From: Anaerolineales bacterium
GTDB taxonomy: Bacteria; Chloroflexota; Anaerolineae; Anaerolineales; UBA11579
Direction of reading: 5' to 3'
NCBI GenBank assembly: GCA_016932165.1
Contig: JAFGDK010000073.1
Location: forward strand, 1-35,747
Length of the DNA: 35,747 nt
Made by a program: the position numbers and the translations under genes. Numbering within the stretch: position 1 is the stretch's first letter; the number at the start of each line of letters is the position of its first letter. Shown here one piece after another: positions 7,548-14,749 of this stretch. Under the pieces are notes generated by a model. The model was not told the origin of the DNA and made no database searches. It saw nothing but the letters and a program-made list of their open reading frames with translations.

Positions 7548-8372
7548 TTAGCTGGCTTTTTTTATACTTTCAATCCTTCTGATGACCATCAAAAATATGA
7601 TTTTTAGAATCAGAGTCAACCAGTTCTCATTTCCTTGATTAAAAAATGTATTGACTGTACCCGATGATTGGTGCGCCAGCATGGCAGTAAATAAATTCTG
7701 ATTGGATAAATTAAATAGAGAATCAATAATAAAAGACAGGACAACCATGGAAAGCGCTGAATAGAATGAGGGCGTCAGTCCGAAAGTTAAATTCATGGGC
7801 TGGTGCCAAGCCCACCACAACAGCGCAACCACCAAACTCCCCAGCGTTCTTCCATATCTCTCCTGCAAAGGGCCCAAAGCGAATCCCCGCCACCCGGGTT
7901 CTTCGAAAAGCGGGCTGGTCACCAGGGAAGCAGTAAACTGCAGCAGCATGACCGGCAGGACAAAGATGCCCAACTGATCGGGCCCAGTTTTGATGATCTG
8001 CAGGTGGTCTTCCTGGTTGATAAAGAAATAGCCAAGATTGCCTAAGACAGTCAGCAGCGGCAACCCGGCAATCGCCAGGACAACCCAGATACTTTTCACC
8101 TCTCGGATTCTTATTTTTGATAGGATTTGTTTTAGACTGATCTCTTGATGAGTTACTTTTTGCAGGATGACCAGTGATAATAAAGGCCCTAATCCCCCAA
8201 GAGTTGAGAACACATAAATAACCGGGCCGGGTTGATCGCCGTCATATACCAGGAACATGATAGACCATGCAATCCAGGAAATGAAAAAAGTCACCCCGTA
8301 GAAAACTAACAACCGGTATTTTAACGCAAATTGCCTCATTCCTGTTTTACCGGAAATAAGATCACCTGGCAT
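7548..8372 (-). CDS. CPBP (CAAX/Abi) intramembrane protease-like protein
   Basis: This 274-residue protein has about seven membrane helices. The signature is E157-E158 with W161-R162 in FEEPGWRGFALGPLQERYG (EExxWR motif), H190 in WWAWHQPM, and H234 in MLAHQSSG. It is a CPBP family member of the type often annotated as CAAX prenyl protease or Abi. The two adjacent CPBP genes differ strongly in sequence and motif spacing, so they are not a recent duplication. ATG 8372 and ATG 8339 (residue 12) are both possible starts; neither has a good ribosome site. The gene is divergent from gmk, with 229 bases between them. Confidence 0.82.
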   Translation of the reverse strand: MPGDLISGKTGMRQFALKYRLLVFYGVTFFISWIAWSIMFLVYDGDQPGPVIYVFSTLGGLGPLLSLVILQKVTHQEISLKQILSKIRIREVKSIWVVLAIAGLPLLTVLGNLGYFFINQEDHLQIIKTGPDQLGIFVLPVMLLQFTASLVTSPLFEEPGWRGFALGPLQERYGRTLGSLVVALLWWAWHQPMNLTFGLTPSFYSALSMVVLSFIIDSLFNLSNQNLFTAMLAHQSSGTVNTFFNQGNENWLTLILKIIFLMVIRRIESIKKAS

Positions 8373-8515
8373 GCTTCAATATTTAAATAGAATTTTGTTA
8401 GGCTTCAATATAACAATTATATCCAGATATTCCAAAACCCCAAAATTTTGGTGGATTTGACACTGACATGCGTACAGAAAATCTTTCTGAGCCCTTTCCC
8501 TCATCCCTCAGTGCC

Positions 8516-8555
8516 CAATCACTACTCACTGGTTTTCCCCAATCACCAATCACTG
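8516..8555 (+). repeat. Degenerate CAATCAC short repeat upstream of gmk
   Basis: CAATCAC occurs three times (8516, 8540, 8547), with CTCACTGG and TCACTG variants between, so the reverse strand reads as GTGATTG/CAGTGA repeats. The divergent intergenic region of 229 bases holds no gene. Such low-complexity GTGATTG patterns are commonly seen between genes in environmental genomes. No function is apparent. Confidence 0.45.
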
Positions 8556-8565
8556 CCTTTCCCTC

Positions 8566-8574
8566 TGATATAAT
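8566..8574 (+). promoter_or_regulatory. Extended -10 promoter for gmk
   Basis: TGATATAAT matches TGnTATAAT exactly, with TATAAT at 8569-8574. No good -35 is found at 17 bases, which fits an extended -10 type. The expected start near 8581 precedes the AGGAG at 8591-8595. Confidence 0.55.
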
Positions 8575-8601
8575 AGCCTCCATCATTTTGAGGAGCGCCC
8601 T

Positions 8602-9225
8602 ATGTGTGATACTTCCGGTTTCGGGCACCAGCCCCAGCCATTGATGATCGTACTCTCCGGCCCTTCCGGGGTTGGCAAGGACTCGGTGATCAAACGCCTG
8701 CTGGAAAAAGACCCCTCGCTGGCCTTCGTGGTCACTGCCGCCTCGCGGGATCCTCGCCCCGGTGAAGTGCATGGCGCGGATTATTACTTCCTGCCGCGGG
8801 AAGAATTCGAACGCCGCATTGCCTCCGGAGACTTCCTGGAAAACGCAGTGGTTTACGGCGAGTTGAAGGGTATCCTCAAGGAGGAAGTGCAGCGCAAGAT
8901 GGACTCCGGGCGGGATGTGGTTATGCGCATCGACGTACAGGGGGCCGCCACCATCCGGGAGAAAGCCCCTGAAGCCCTGCTGATCTTCCTCACCACCAAT
9001 GACGAAGAAGAACTGATCAACCGGCTGATTGACCGAAAGACCGAAACCAGAGACAACCTTGAGCTACGGATTGAGACCGCCAAGCAGGAGATGAAGCGCG
9101 TCACAGAATTCGATTACAAGGTGGTCAACCCAGAAGGCTGCATCGAAGAAGCCGTGGACACCATCTTGGCAATCATCAAAGCCGAGCACCATGCCATCCC
9201 CCACCGTAAGGTCAACCTGACCTGA
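8602..9225 (+). CDS. gmk: Guanylate kinase, divergent Chloroflexota-type
   Basis: Guanylate kinase makes GDP from GMP and ATP. This 207-residue protein has a P-loop GPSGVGKDS (20-28), the GMP-binding segment SRDPRPGEVHGADYYF (48-63), and the RIDVQGAATIREKAP region. It differs from typical enzymes: the usual NYYG(S/T) GMP-binding stretch reads GELKGI (86-91), SxTTR reads TAASR, and LDIDMQG reads MRIDVQG. From memory, Chloroflexota guanylate kinases share a version of this change, so it is probably the lineage's normal enzyme rather than a pseudogene. AGGAG lies seven bases before ATG 8602. It is probably co-transcribed with the rhomboid gene 15 bases downstream. Confidence 0.88.
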   Translation: MCDTSGFGHQPQPLMIVLSGPSGVGKDSVIKRLLEKDPSLAFVVTAASRDPRPGEVHGADYYFLPREEFERRIASGDFLENAVVYGELKGILKEEVQRKMDSGRDVVMRIDVQGAATIREKAPEALLIFLTTNDEEELINRLIDRKTETRDNLELRIETAKQEMKRVTEFDYKVVNPEGCIEEAVDTILAIIKAEHHAIPHRKVNLT

Positions 9226-9240
9226 TAGGACCTCACAACA

Positions 9241-10038
9241 ATGACAAATCCCCCCGAAAACGAGGATATAATCTTCCCCCTGGAATACAGCGACCCCGAA
9301 GTGGTCACACCGCTCCAGCCGGCACCACAGCAGTTCAAGGTAATCTTCCCGCAGAGCACCCCTTTCGTCACCTACGGCATCATCGCCCTAACCGTGATCG
9401 TCTTCCTGTTGCAGGTGGGCACCCAGTTCTTCCTGAATGTGGATATCCCGGCTGCTTATGGAATCAAATACAACCCTTATATCGATAGCGGACAATTCTG
9501 GCGGCTGATCACCCCGGTGCTGCTGCACGGCGATATTATGCATATCGGCTTTAATATGTATGCCGTTTACATTCTTGGCCGCGGCCTGGAGCAGTTTTAC
9601 GGGCACGGGCGTTTTCTGCTGCTGTATCTGCTGGGAGGCTTTACCGGCACCACTCTTTCCTATCTGCTGACCGCGAACCCGTCTTTGGGCGCGTCCACGG
9701 CCACGTTTGGCCTGCTATTGGCCTACGGCGTCCTCGGCTACCGCAACCGGAAGGTCTTCGGGCAGCAGTCACAGCGCATCGTGCGCAATGTGGTCCAGGT
9801 GGCACTGATCAATATCGTCCTCGGGCTGACACCAGGGATCGACAACTGGGGACATATCGGCGGGGCAATCGGGGGGGCATTGCTGGCCTGGTTCGGCGGC
9901 CCAGATCTGGATTTCAAGCTGACAGGGGAGGAAGTCCACATCGAGGACCAGCGCTCAAAATCCAGCTTCCTGATCACACTCAGCATTGTTTTTTGTGTAT
10001 TTGCTGTTTTGGCGGTGGTACTGAACGGGAAAGTCTAA
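9241..10038 (+). CDS. Rhomboid family intramembrane serine protease
   Basis: This 265-residue polytopic protein would cut transmembrane proteins inside the membrane. The catalytic dyad is visible: S152 in GASTATFG and H205 in NWGHIGGAIGG. H101xxxN105 (HGDIMHIGFNMYA) matches the helix-2 oxyanion residues. The N-terminus is a soluble acidic arm of about 40 residues, and the C-terminus adds a hydrophilic stretch then a final helix (SFLITLSIVFCVFAVLAVVL), giving about seven helices. It follows gmk by 15 bases and has a weak AGGA-type site. Its substrate is unknown. Confidence 0.88.
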   Translation: MTNPPENEDIIFPLEYSDPEVVTPLQPAPQQFKVIFPQSTPFVTYGIIALTVIVFLLQVGTQFFLNVDIPAAYGIKYNPYIDSGQFWRLITPVLLHGDIMHIGFNMYAVYILGRGLEQFYGHGRFLLLYLLGGFTGTTLSYLLTANPSLGASTATFGLLLAYGVLGYRNRKVFGQQSQRIVRNVVQVALINIVLGLTPGIDNWGHIGGAIGGALLAWFGGPDLDFKLTGEEVHIEDQRSKSSFLITLSIVFCVFAVLAVVLNGKV

Positions 10039-10073
10039 CAAACCTCATCCCTGAATGCACAATCTTTTAATTA

Positions 10074-10082
10074 TGTTATAAT
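10074..10082 (+). promoter_or_regulatory. Extended -10 promoter for the PadR/ABC transporter operon
   Basis: TGTTATAAT at 10074-10082 is a perfect TGnTATAAT. No convincing -35 is seen upstream. The predicted transcription start, about 10089, falls right beside the inverted repeat at 10092-10110. Confidence 0.6.
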
Positions 10083-10091
10083 TTCGCTCAT

Positions 10092-10110
10092 CTATTCAAG
10101 GATTGAATAG
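10092..10110. promoter_or_regulatory. Perfect inverted repeat, likely PadR operator
   Basis: CTATTCAA (10092-10099) and TTGAATAG (10103-10110) form an exact 8+8 inverted repeat with a 3-base GGA centre. It lies ten bases after the -10 element and immediately upstream of the ribosome binding site of the padR-like gene. PadR proteins bind as dimers to palindromes and often repress their own promoters, so autoregulation is the natural inference. The site is seen directly; the binding is not shown. Confidence 0.55.
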
Positions 10111-10125
10111 TCAAGGAGTGAATAT
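10096..10125 (+). repeat. Imperfect 15-bp tandem duplication in the padR leader
   Basis: The 15 bases at 10096-10110 and 10111-10125 are the same at 13 positions: both read TCAAGGA then TGAATA, with single-base differences at positions 8 and 15. The second copy supplies AAGGAG and the start of the coding region, while the first is part of the inverted repeat. The leader appears to have arisen by duplication of this unit. Confidence 0.7.
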
Positions 10126-10699
10126 GCCCGGCAGACAGCGCACCCGCCTCAAACATGAGTTTTTCCTCCTCGGATTGCTCTACCACCGGCCCCGGCACGG
10201 CTACGACCTGCTCAAAGCCATCCGCCAGTCTCCAGGGTTGTCCGCCATTTGGTATGTCAAATCCGGGCGAATTTATGCTCTCCTCGACAGGCTGGAAAAA
10301 GCCGGCATGGTCACCGCCGCTCAGGTCGAGTCCCACAGCGCACCCAGCCGTAAGCAGTTCACCCTCACCCCAGCCGGGGAGAAAGCCTATTTAGCCTGGG
10401 TGCAGCAGCCGGTGGGGCACGGGCGGGATATGCGCCTGATCTTCCCTGCCCGGTTGTACTTTGCCCTCCAGTTAGGAGAAGAAACCGCGCTGCGCCTGAT
10501 TGATGCTCAGCGCCGGGAATGCGCCGCCTGGCTGGAAGGGGTCAAATCTCAGGCCCAGACCGAGGAAGATTTTTTTGCCCGGCAGATTGACCACTACCGC
10601 ACCGGCCAGATCGAAGCCATGCTTGTCTGGCTGGATTCCTGTGAGTGGGAGATAACCACACACCCCATACACCATTCCACTACAAGGAGACCTAAATGA
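10124..10699 (+). CDS. PadR family transcriptional regulator
   Basis: This is a 191-residue regulator. ATG 10124 has AAGGAG five bases away; a TTG at 10103 is open but lies inside the inverted repeat. Residues 1-80 form a winged helix (LLGLLYHRPRHGYDLLKAI; SGRIYALLDRLEKAGMV; FTLTPAGEKAYLAWV), typical of PadR. The C-terminal part (ARLYFALQLGEETALRLIDAQ; FFARQIDHYRTGQIEAMLVWLD) is the helical dimerisation domain. It begins the transporter operon, and its stop overlaps the next ATG (ATGA at 10696). The ligand is unknown but is plausibly the cargo or a stress signal. Confidence 0.87.
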   Translation: MPGRQRTRLKHEFFLLGLLYHRPRHGYDLLKAIRQSPGLSAIWYVKSGRIYALLDRLEKAGMVTAAQVESHSAPSRKQFTLTPAGEKAYLAWVQQPVGHGRDMRLIFPARLYFALQLGEETALRLIDAQRRECAAWLEGVKSQAQTEEDFFARQIDHYRTGQIEAMLVWLDSCEWEITTHPIHHSTTRRPK

Positions 10700-11916
10700 A
10701 GATCAAAAAATTGTTGTTTGTGCTCGCTGTCTTTGTGTTGCTGTTGAGCGCCTGTTCCGGTGTACAGAACAACGCAGAAACCCCGGATACATCTAATCCC
10801 CCCGCCGAGGTGGAGGAACCCCAGCCCGAAGCGGAACCTATTGAAGAACAGGCGCCGGCGGAGGAACCCGCGGCGACCGAGGCACCAACTGAAGAACCGG
10901 CAGCCCCGGCGGTGGCATACCCGCTGACCGTCACGGATTCCACCGGGCATACCATCACCCTGGAACAAACGCCAGAGAATATCGTGATCGCTGGCAAAGC
11001 CACCATCATGGTGCAAGATGCCATCTTCATGTTTGAAGAGGCCAAGACCCGCGTCGTCGGCATCGAAAACCGCGGCCAGTCGGTCTTCACCTTCCTGCCG
11101 TATGTTGACCCCAATCTGGACAACAAAATCCTTCTTGAGATGAACGCCGGTCCCGAGCAGATCGCACCAATCAACCCGGATGTCGTCCTGATGAAGAGCT
11201 TCAATGCCAGTAAGCTGGGTGCCCCCCTCGAAGAGATCGGCATCACCACCCTCTACTTCGATTTGGAGACCCCTGAAGTCTTCCTGCAGGACATCGATAC
11301 TCTCGGCCAGCTGTTCGCCAATCCGGCCCGCGCCGAAGAGATCAAAGCCTTCTACCAATCCCGCATGGACCTGGTGGATAACCTCGTCGCTACCGTAACG
11401 ATAGAAGCTCCTTCTGTTCTGGTGCTGCAGTATGGCATGGATGGCGAAGAAGTTGCCTGGGAAATCCCACCCGATACCTGGTTGCAGACCCTGATGGTGG
11501 AGAAATCCGGCGGCAACCCGATCTGGAAAGGCACCGGTGAGAGCGGCGGTTGGACGATTGTCTCCCTCGACCAGATCGCAGCATGGGACCCAGACCAGAT
11601 CTACATTATCGATTACGCCGGCGCCACCGCCGAGATCATTGCCGGACTGAAAACCGATCCCCTCTGGCAGGAACTCAAAGCCACCCAGAACGAACAGCTC
11701 TACGGCTTCCCGGGGGATCACTACAGTTGGGATCAGCCCGATACCCGCTGGATCCTCGGCCTGGAATGGCTGGCGGTCACCATGCAGCCGGAACTGGCCG
11801 GCCAGATTGACCTGATGGCTGAGGTCTATGCCTTTTACGGCGAGATGTACGGCATGGATGATGCCACCATCGAGGCAGTTGTGCTCCCGCTGCTGGCGGA
11901 TGATGGTCTGGAATAA
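10696..11916 (+). CDS. Lipoprotein substrate-binding protein of a FecBCD-type ABC importer
   Basis: This 406-residue protein has a lipoprotein signal MKIKKLL...LLLSAC, with C20 as the lipidated cysteine. Residues 21-70 are an Ala/Glu/Pro-rich spacer, and from about 75 a periplasmic-binding fold of the siderophore/cobalamin (PBP2/TroA-like) class begins: TVTDSTGHTITL, ENIVIAGKATIMV, INPDVVLMKSF and ITTLYFDL. The C-terminal half has Trp-rich stretches (SGGWTIVSLDQIAAWDPDQIYI). It captures the ligand at the outer face of the membrane. The ligand is not readable: ferric chelate, haem, corrinoid and oxyanion are all possible. It overlaps padR by four bases and is probably repressed by it. Confidence 0.87.
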   Translation: MKIKKLLFVLAVFVLLLSACSGVQNNAETPDTSNPPAEVEEPQPEAEPIEEQAPAEEPAATEAPTEEPAAPAVAYPLTVTDSTGHTITLEQTPENIVIAGKATIMVQDAIFMFEEAKTRVVGIENRGQSVFTFLPYVDPNLDNKILLEMNAGPEQIAPINPDVVLMKSFNASKLGAPLEEIGITTLYFDLETPEVFLQDIDTLGQLFANPARAEEIKAFYQSRMDLVDNLVATVTIEAPSVLVLQYGMDGEEVAWEIPPDTWLQTLMVEKSGGNPIWKGTGESGGWTIVSLDQIAAWDPDQIYIIDYAGATAEIIAGLKTDPLWQELKATQNEQLYGFPGDHYSWDQPDTRWILGLEWLAVTMQPELAGQIDLMAEVYAFYGEMYGMDDATIEAVVLPLLADDGLE

Positions 11917-11936
11917 TCTGATACAATCCAGGCATC

Positions 11937-12926
11937 TTGGATAACAACAATAACAATAAAAAGAAACGAATCCTATGGATCGCAGCAGGGCTGATCGCCC
12001 TGCTACTGATCTCTATCTTTGTTGGGCGGTACCCAAAACCTTACTGGATGCCGCCTGCCACCCTGCTCACCGACACCCTGGCCCAGAAACTGGTCGTCAA
12101 CCTGCGGCTGCCGCGCATCATTGCAGCATTGCTGCTGGGCGCATCCCTGGCTTCCTGCGGGACGACTCTGCAGATGATCTTCCGCAACCCGCTGGTGGAA
12201 CCGGGATTTTTGGGCGTCTCCCAGGGAGCGGCCTTTGGCGCCGCTTTCAGCATCTTGTACCTTTCCCGCTCTGTGCTGGTGATCGAAATCTCTGCCACCA
12301 TCTTTGCGCTGACGGGATTGATCCTCTCTTATACCCTATCCCGGCGCATCCGCTACGGCGGTTGGATCCTGCGTCTGGTGCTGGCCGGGATTGCGGTCTC
12401 GGCCCTGTTTTCCGCTGGCGTCGGCATCCTGAAGTACCTCGCCGACCCGCTGACTGAGCTGCCGGATATCACCTACTGGATGTTAGGCGGGTTATGGGCG
12501 GTCACCTGGAAGGACCTGCTTTACGTGCTCCCGCTGGTGCTCCCCGGGCTGGCAATCGCCTTCTTGATGCGCTGGCGGATGAACCTGCTCTCCCTCGAAG
12601 ATGAAACTTCCTTCTCATTGGGGCTGGCCCCCAACCGGGAACGCACCCTGCTGCTGGTAGCCGCGGTCACCGCCACTGCGGCGGTGACCTCAATCAGCGG
12701 GATTGTCGGCTGGGTGGGATTGATCATCCCGCACATCGCCCGCCGGCTGTTTGGCACCAGCGCCCAATTTTCCCTGCCCGGGGCGATGCTGCTTGGGGGG
12801 ATCTTCACCTTGATCAGTGATGATATCGCCCGCAGCCTGATCGCCGGTGAGATTCCCTTGGGGATCCTCACCTCGCTGATCGGTGCGTTTCTCTTCCTCT
12901 ATCTGATGACCAGGGAGGGCGCATGA
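11937..12926 (+). CDS. FecCD/BtuC family ABC transporter permease
   Basis: This is a 329-residue permease with about nine to ten membrane helices. Family landmarks are LRLPRIIAALLLGASLASCGTTLQMIFRNPLVEPGFLGVSQGAAFGA near the N-terminus, the central LVLAGIAVSALFSAG, and the C-terminal SISGIVGWVGLIIPHIARRLFG coupling region. The start is a TTG at 11937 with only a weak site. The N-terminus contains an Asn/Lys-rich stretch from AAC/AAT codons. No later Met gives a complete first helix, so TTG is retained. Its stop overlaps the ATPase start (ATGA at 12923). Confidence 0.87.
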   Translation: MDNNNNNKKKRILWIAAGLIALLLISIFVGRYPKPYWMPPATLLTDTLAQKLVVNLRLPRIIAALLLGASLASCGTTLQMIFRNPLVEPGFLGVSQGAAFGAAFSILYLSRSVLVIEISATIFALTGLILSYTLSRRIRYGGWILRLVLAGIAVSALFSAGVGILKYLADPLTELPDITYWMLGGLWAVTWKDLLYVLPLVLPGLAIAFLMRWRMNLLSLEDETSFSLGLAPNRERTLLLVAAVTATAAVTSISGIVGWVGLIIPHIARRLFGTSAQFSLPGAMLLGGIFTLISDDIARSLIAGEIPLGILTSLIGAFLFLYLMTREGA

Positions 12927-13720
12927 CCGGCTTGAATAACAGCGCCATCAGCTTCCGCAACCTGCACTTCCGCTATCTGGAAACCGGCCCCGCCACGCTG
13001 GATGACCTCACCCTGGAGATTCCCGCGGGACAGGTGATCGCCATCCTCGGACCCAATGGGGCCGGCAAGACGACTCTCTTGCATCTCCTGCTGGGCTATC
13101 TCAAGCCGGAGGCGGGTGAAATCCTGATCAAAGGGAACCCGATCAAGTCCTATCACCGCAGCCAGATGGGTAAGCTGGTCGGCCTGATCCCGCAGAAAGA
13201 GACCCATCTACTCAACTTCTCGGTGCTAGACTACGTGCTGCTGGGGCGCGCCCCTTACCTTGCCCCGCTTCAGATGCCCACCAGGGTGGATGTTGAAATC
13301 GCCCATCAGGCGCTTGTACGGCTGGGTATCTCTGATCTGCAAGACCGCCCGCTGCCTGAACTCAGCGGCGGCGAGCAGCAAATCGTACTAGCCGCCCGCA
13401 CCCTCGCCCAGGACCCGGAGGTCATCCTGATGGATGAACCCACCTCCCATCTGGACCTGAGCAATCAAAGTACCATCATCCAGGTGATGTCCGATCTGGT
13501 CTCGCGCGGCAAAACGGTGGTCTTCACCACCCACGACCCCAACATCGCAGCCACCACCGCAGACCATATCCTGCTGATGACCCGCGGGCAGATCCACACC
13601 TTCGGTGAGACCCAGCAAGTACTCACCGAGGCGAACCTGTCTGCCATCTACCGCACCACCATCCGGGTGGAAACCATCGGGGGGCAACTGGTGGTCTATA
13701 TGCCCAAGGAAACTGCCTGA
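12923..13720 (+). CDS. ABC transporter ATP-binding protein, FecE/BtuD type
   Basis: This 265-residue ATPase carries a Walker A motif at 43-50 (GPNGAGKT), the signature LSGGEQQ at 147-153, the Walker B/catalytic DEP at 171-173, and a H-loop histidine in FTTHDPN. It should power uptake through the permease, with the binding protein delivering the ligand. It overlaps the permease gene by four bases and the next gene by one (TGATG at 13718-13722), which indicates translational coupling through the whole operon. Confidence 0.9.
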   Translation: MTGLNNSAISFRNLHFRYLETGPATLDDLTLEIPAGQVIAILGPNGAGKTTLLHLLLGYLKPEAGEILIKGNPIKSYHRSQMGKLVGLIPQKETHLLNFSVLDYVLLGRAPYLAPLQMPTRVDVEIAHQALVRLGISDLQDRPLPELSGGEQQIVLAARTLAQDPEVILMDEPTSHLDLSNQSTIIQVMSDLVSRGKTVVFTTHDPNIAATTADHILLMTRGQIHTFGETQQVLTEANLSAIYRTTIRVETIGGQLVVYMPKETA

Positions 13721-14265
13721 TGGCGGGAAGGCGCGTGATCCTCACCGGGCTGCCCGGCAGCGGCAAATCTGCGCTGTGCCAGGCAGTCGTCCGGCGCGCC
13801 GACGAAGCGGGGCTTGACCTGCAGGGGGTGCTTTCCCCGCCGGTGTTTGAAAACGGGGTCAAAATCGGCATCGATCTACTTGATCTAGGTTCCAGGGAAC
13901 GTCACCAACTGGCAGTACTCCGCCAGGAGGCACTGGAACCAGCCTCCCTGACCACCCAACGCTGGACTTTCGACCCGCAGATCATAGAGATTGGGGAGCA
14001 GATTCTGGCATCCAGCACGCCCTGCGAGCTGTTGGTGGTAGATGAACTCGGCCCTTTAGAATTTGAGCGCGGCGAGGGCTGGCTGGCTGGCCTGACAGCC
14101 GTTGACAGCAGCGATTTCCAGGCTGCCCTGGTGGTGGTGCGTCCCAGCCTGGTGGAAATTGCCCTCAAGCGCTGGCCGGATGCGCAGACGATTGAGATTG
14201 AGTCCGCTGAGCAGGTGCCGGCGCGGCTGCCTGAATTGCTGAAGTTATTGGGGATTTTTCGGTAG
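13720..14265 (+). CDS. THEP1-like nucleoside-triphosphatase (NTPase_1 family)
   Basis: This 181-residue P-loop protein has Walker A GLPGSGKS (10-17) and Walker B with D108-E109 in LLVVDELGPLEF, typical of the THEP1/NTPase_1 family (PF03266 type). The strand after the P-loop, VLSPPVFENGVKIGIDLLDL, and the following SRERHQLAVLRQE match the family's nucleotide-binding core. THEP1 enzymes hydrolyse NTPs in vitro, and their cellular role is unclear. Here it is the last gene of the PadR-controlled ABC importer, joined to the ATPase by a TGATG overlap. The stop at 14265 directly abuts the stop of the convergent GNAT gene. Confidence 0.85.
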   Translation: MAGRRVILTGLPGSGKSALCQAVVRRADEAGLDLQGVLSPPVFENGVKIGIDLLDLGSRERHQLAVLRQEALEPASLTTQRWTFDPQIIEIGEQILASSTPCELLVVDELGPLEFERGEGWLAGLTAVDSSDFQAALVVVRPSLVEIALKRWPDAQTIEIESAEQVPARLPELLKLLGIFR

Positions 14266-14739
14266 TTACTTCGTGAGCTTCTTCCACATGCGCAGATTGT
14301 ATTCCTGATACCCCTGCGAATGGAAGAAATCATGCGCCTGTGTGTTGAAGCCCCAGCTGTCCAAAGCAACCATATCCAGTCCTTCCTGAGCAGCCTGCCT
14401 TTCCGCCTGCGCCATCAAGGCTTTTCCCACCCCTTTGCCCTGGAATTCCGGCTGCACGCCAATCTGATCAATGTACAGCATGTCCCAAGCAACCATGAAG
14501 GGGGTTTCCTCTCTGTGTACAACCCGGAGGATGATATATCCCAAAGGCTGCTCTTCTTCAGCAATGTAAATAAAAATCTCCGGATTTTCCATCATAGATC
14601 TGAAGAACGCAACAGCAAAGTCATCCTTTTCTGGCATCTTGAACTGGTCCGGGTGGGCTTCGGCGTGCAGACGCTGCACATGCGCATTCAGACGGGATAA
14701 AGCTTCAACATCTTCTTGTACTGCCTGTCTGATCTTCAT
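14266..14739 (-). CDS. GNAT family N-acetyltransferase
   Basis: This 157-residue GNAT enzyme has an N-terminal KIRQAVQEDVEALSRLNAHVQRLH, central strands FIYIAEEEQPLGYIILRVV and MLYIDQIGVQPEFQGKGVGKALMAQAE (acetyl-CoA-binding motif QGKGVG), and a C-terminal LDMVALDSWGFNTQAHDFFHSQGYQEYN. The substrate is unknown. It is the last gene of the 24877-14266 run, ten bases after the UPF0104-like gene. Its stop touches the THEP1 stop, so the two operons end tail to tail without an obvious terminator. Confidence 0.85.
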   Translation of the reverse strand: MKIRQAVQEDVEALSRLNAHVQRLHAEAHPDQFKMPEKDDFAVAFFRSMMENPEIFIYIAEEEQPLGYIILRVVHREETPFMVAWDMLYIDQIGVQPEFQGKGVGKALMAQAERQAAQEGLDMVALDSWGFNTQAHDFFHSQGYQEYNLRMWKKLTK

Positions 14740-14749
14740 TCTAACGCCC

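Noticed and set aside
6625..8372. The two CPBP genes as a recent tandem duplication
   Set aside because: They share only motif residues; helix spacing and surrounding sequence differ too much.
10594..11721. Minus-strand open frame opposite the padR end and the binding protein
   Set aside because: The plus-strand genes are strongly supported (HTH, lipobox, operon overlaps); the antisense product is compositionally odd.
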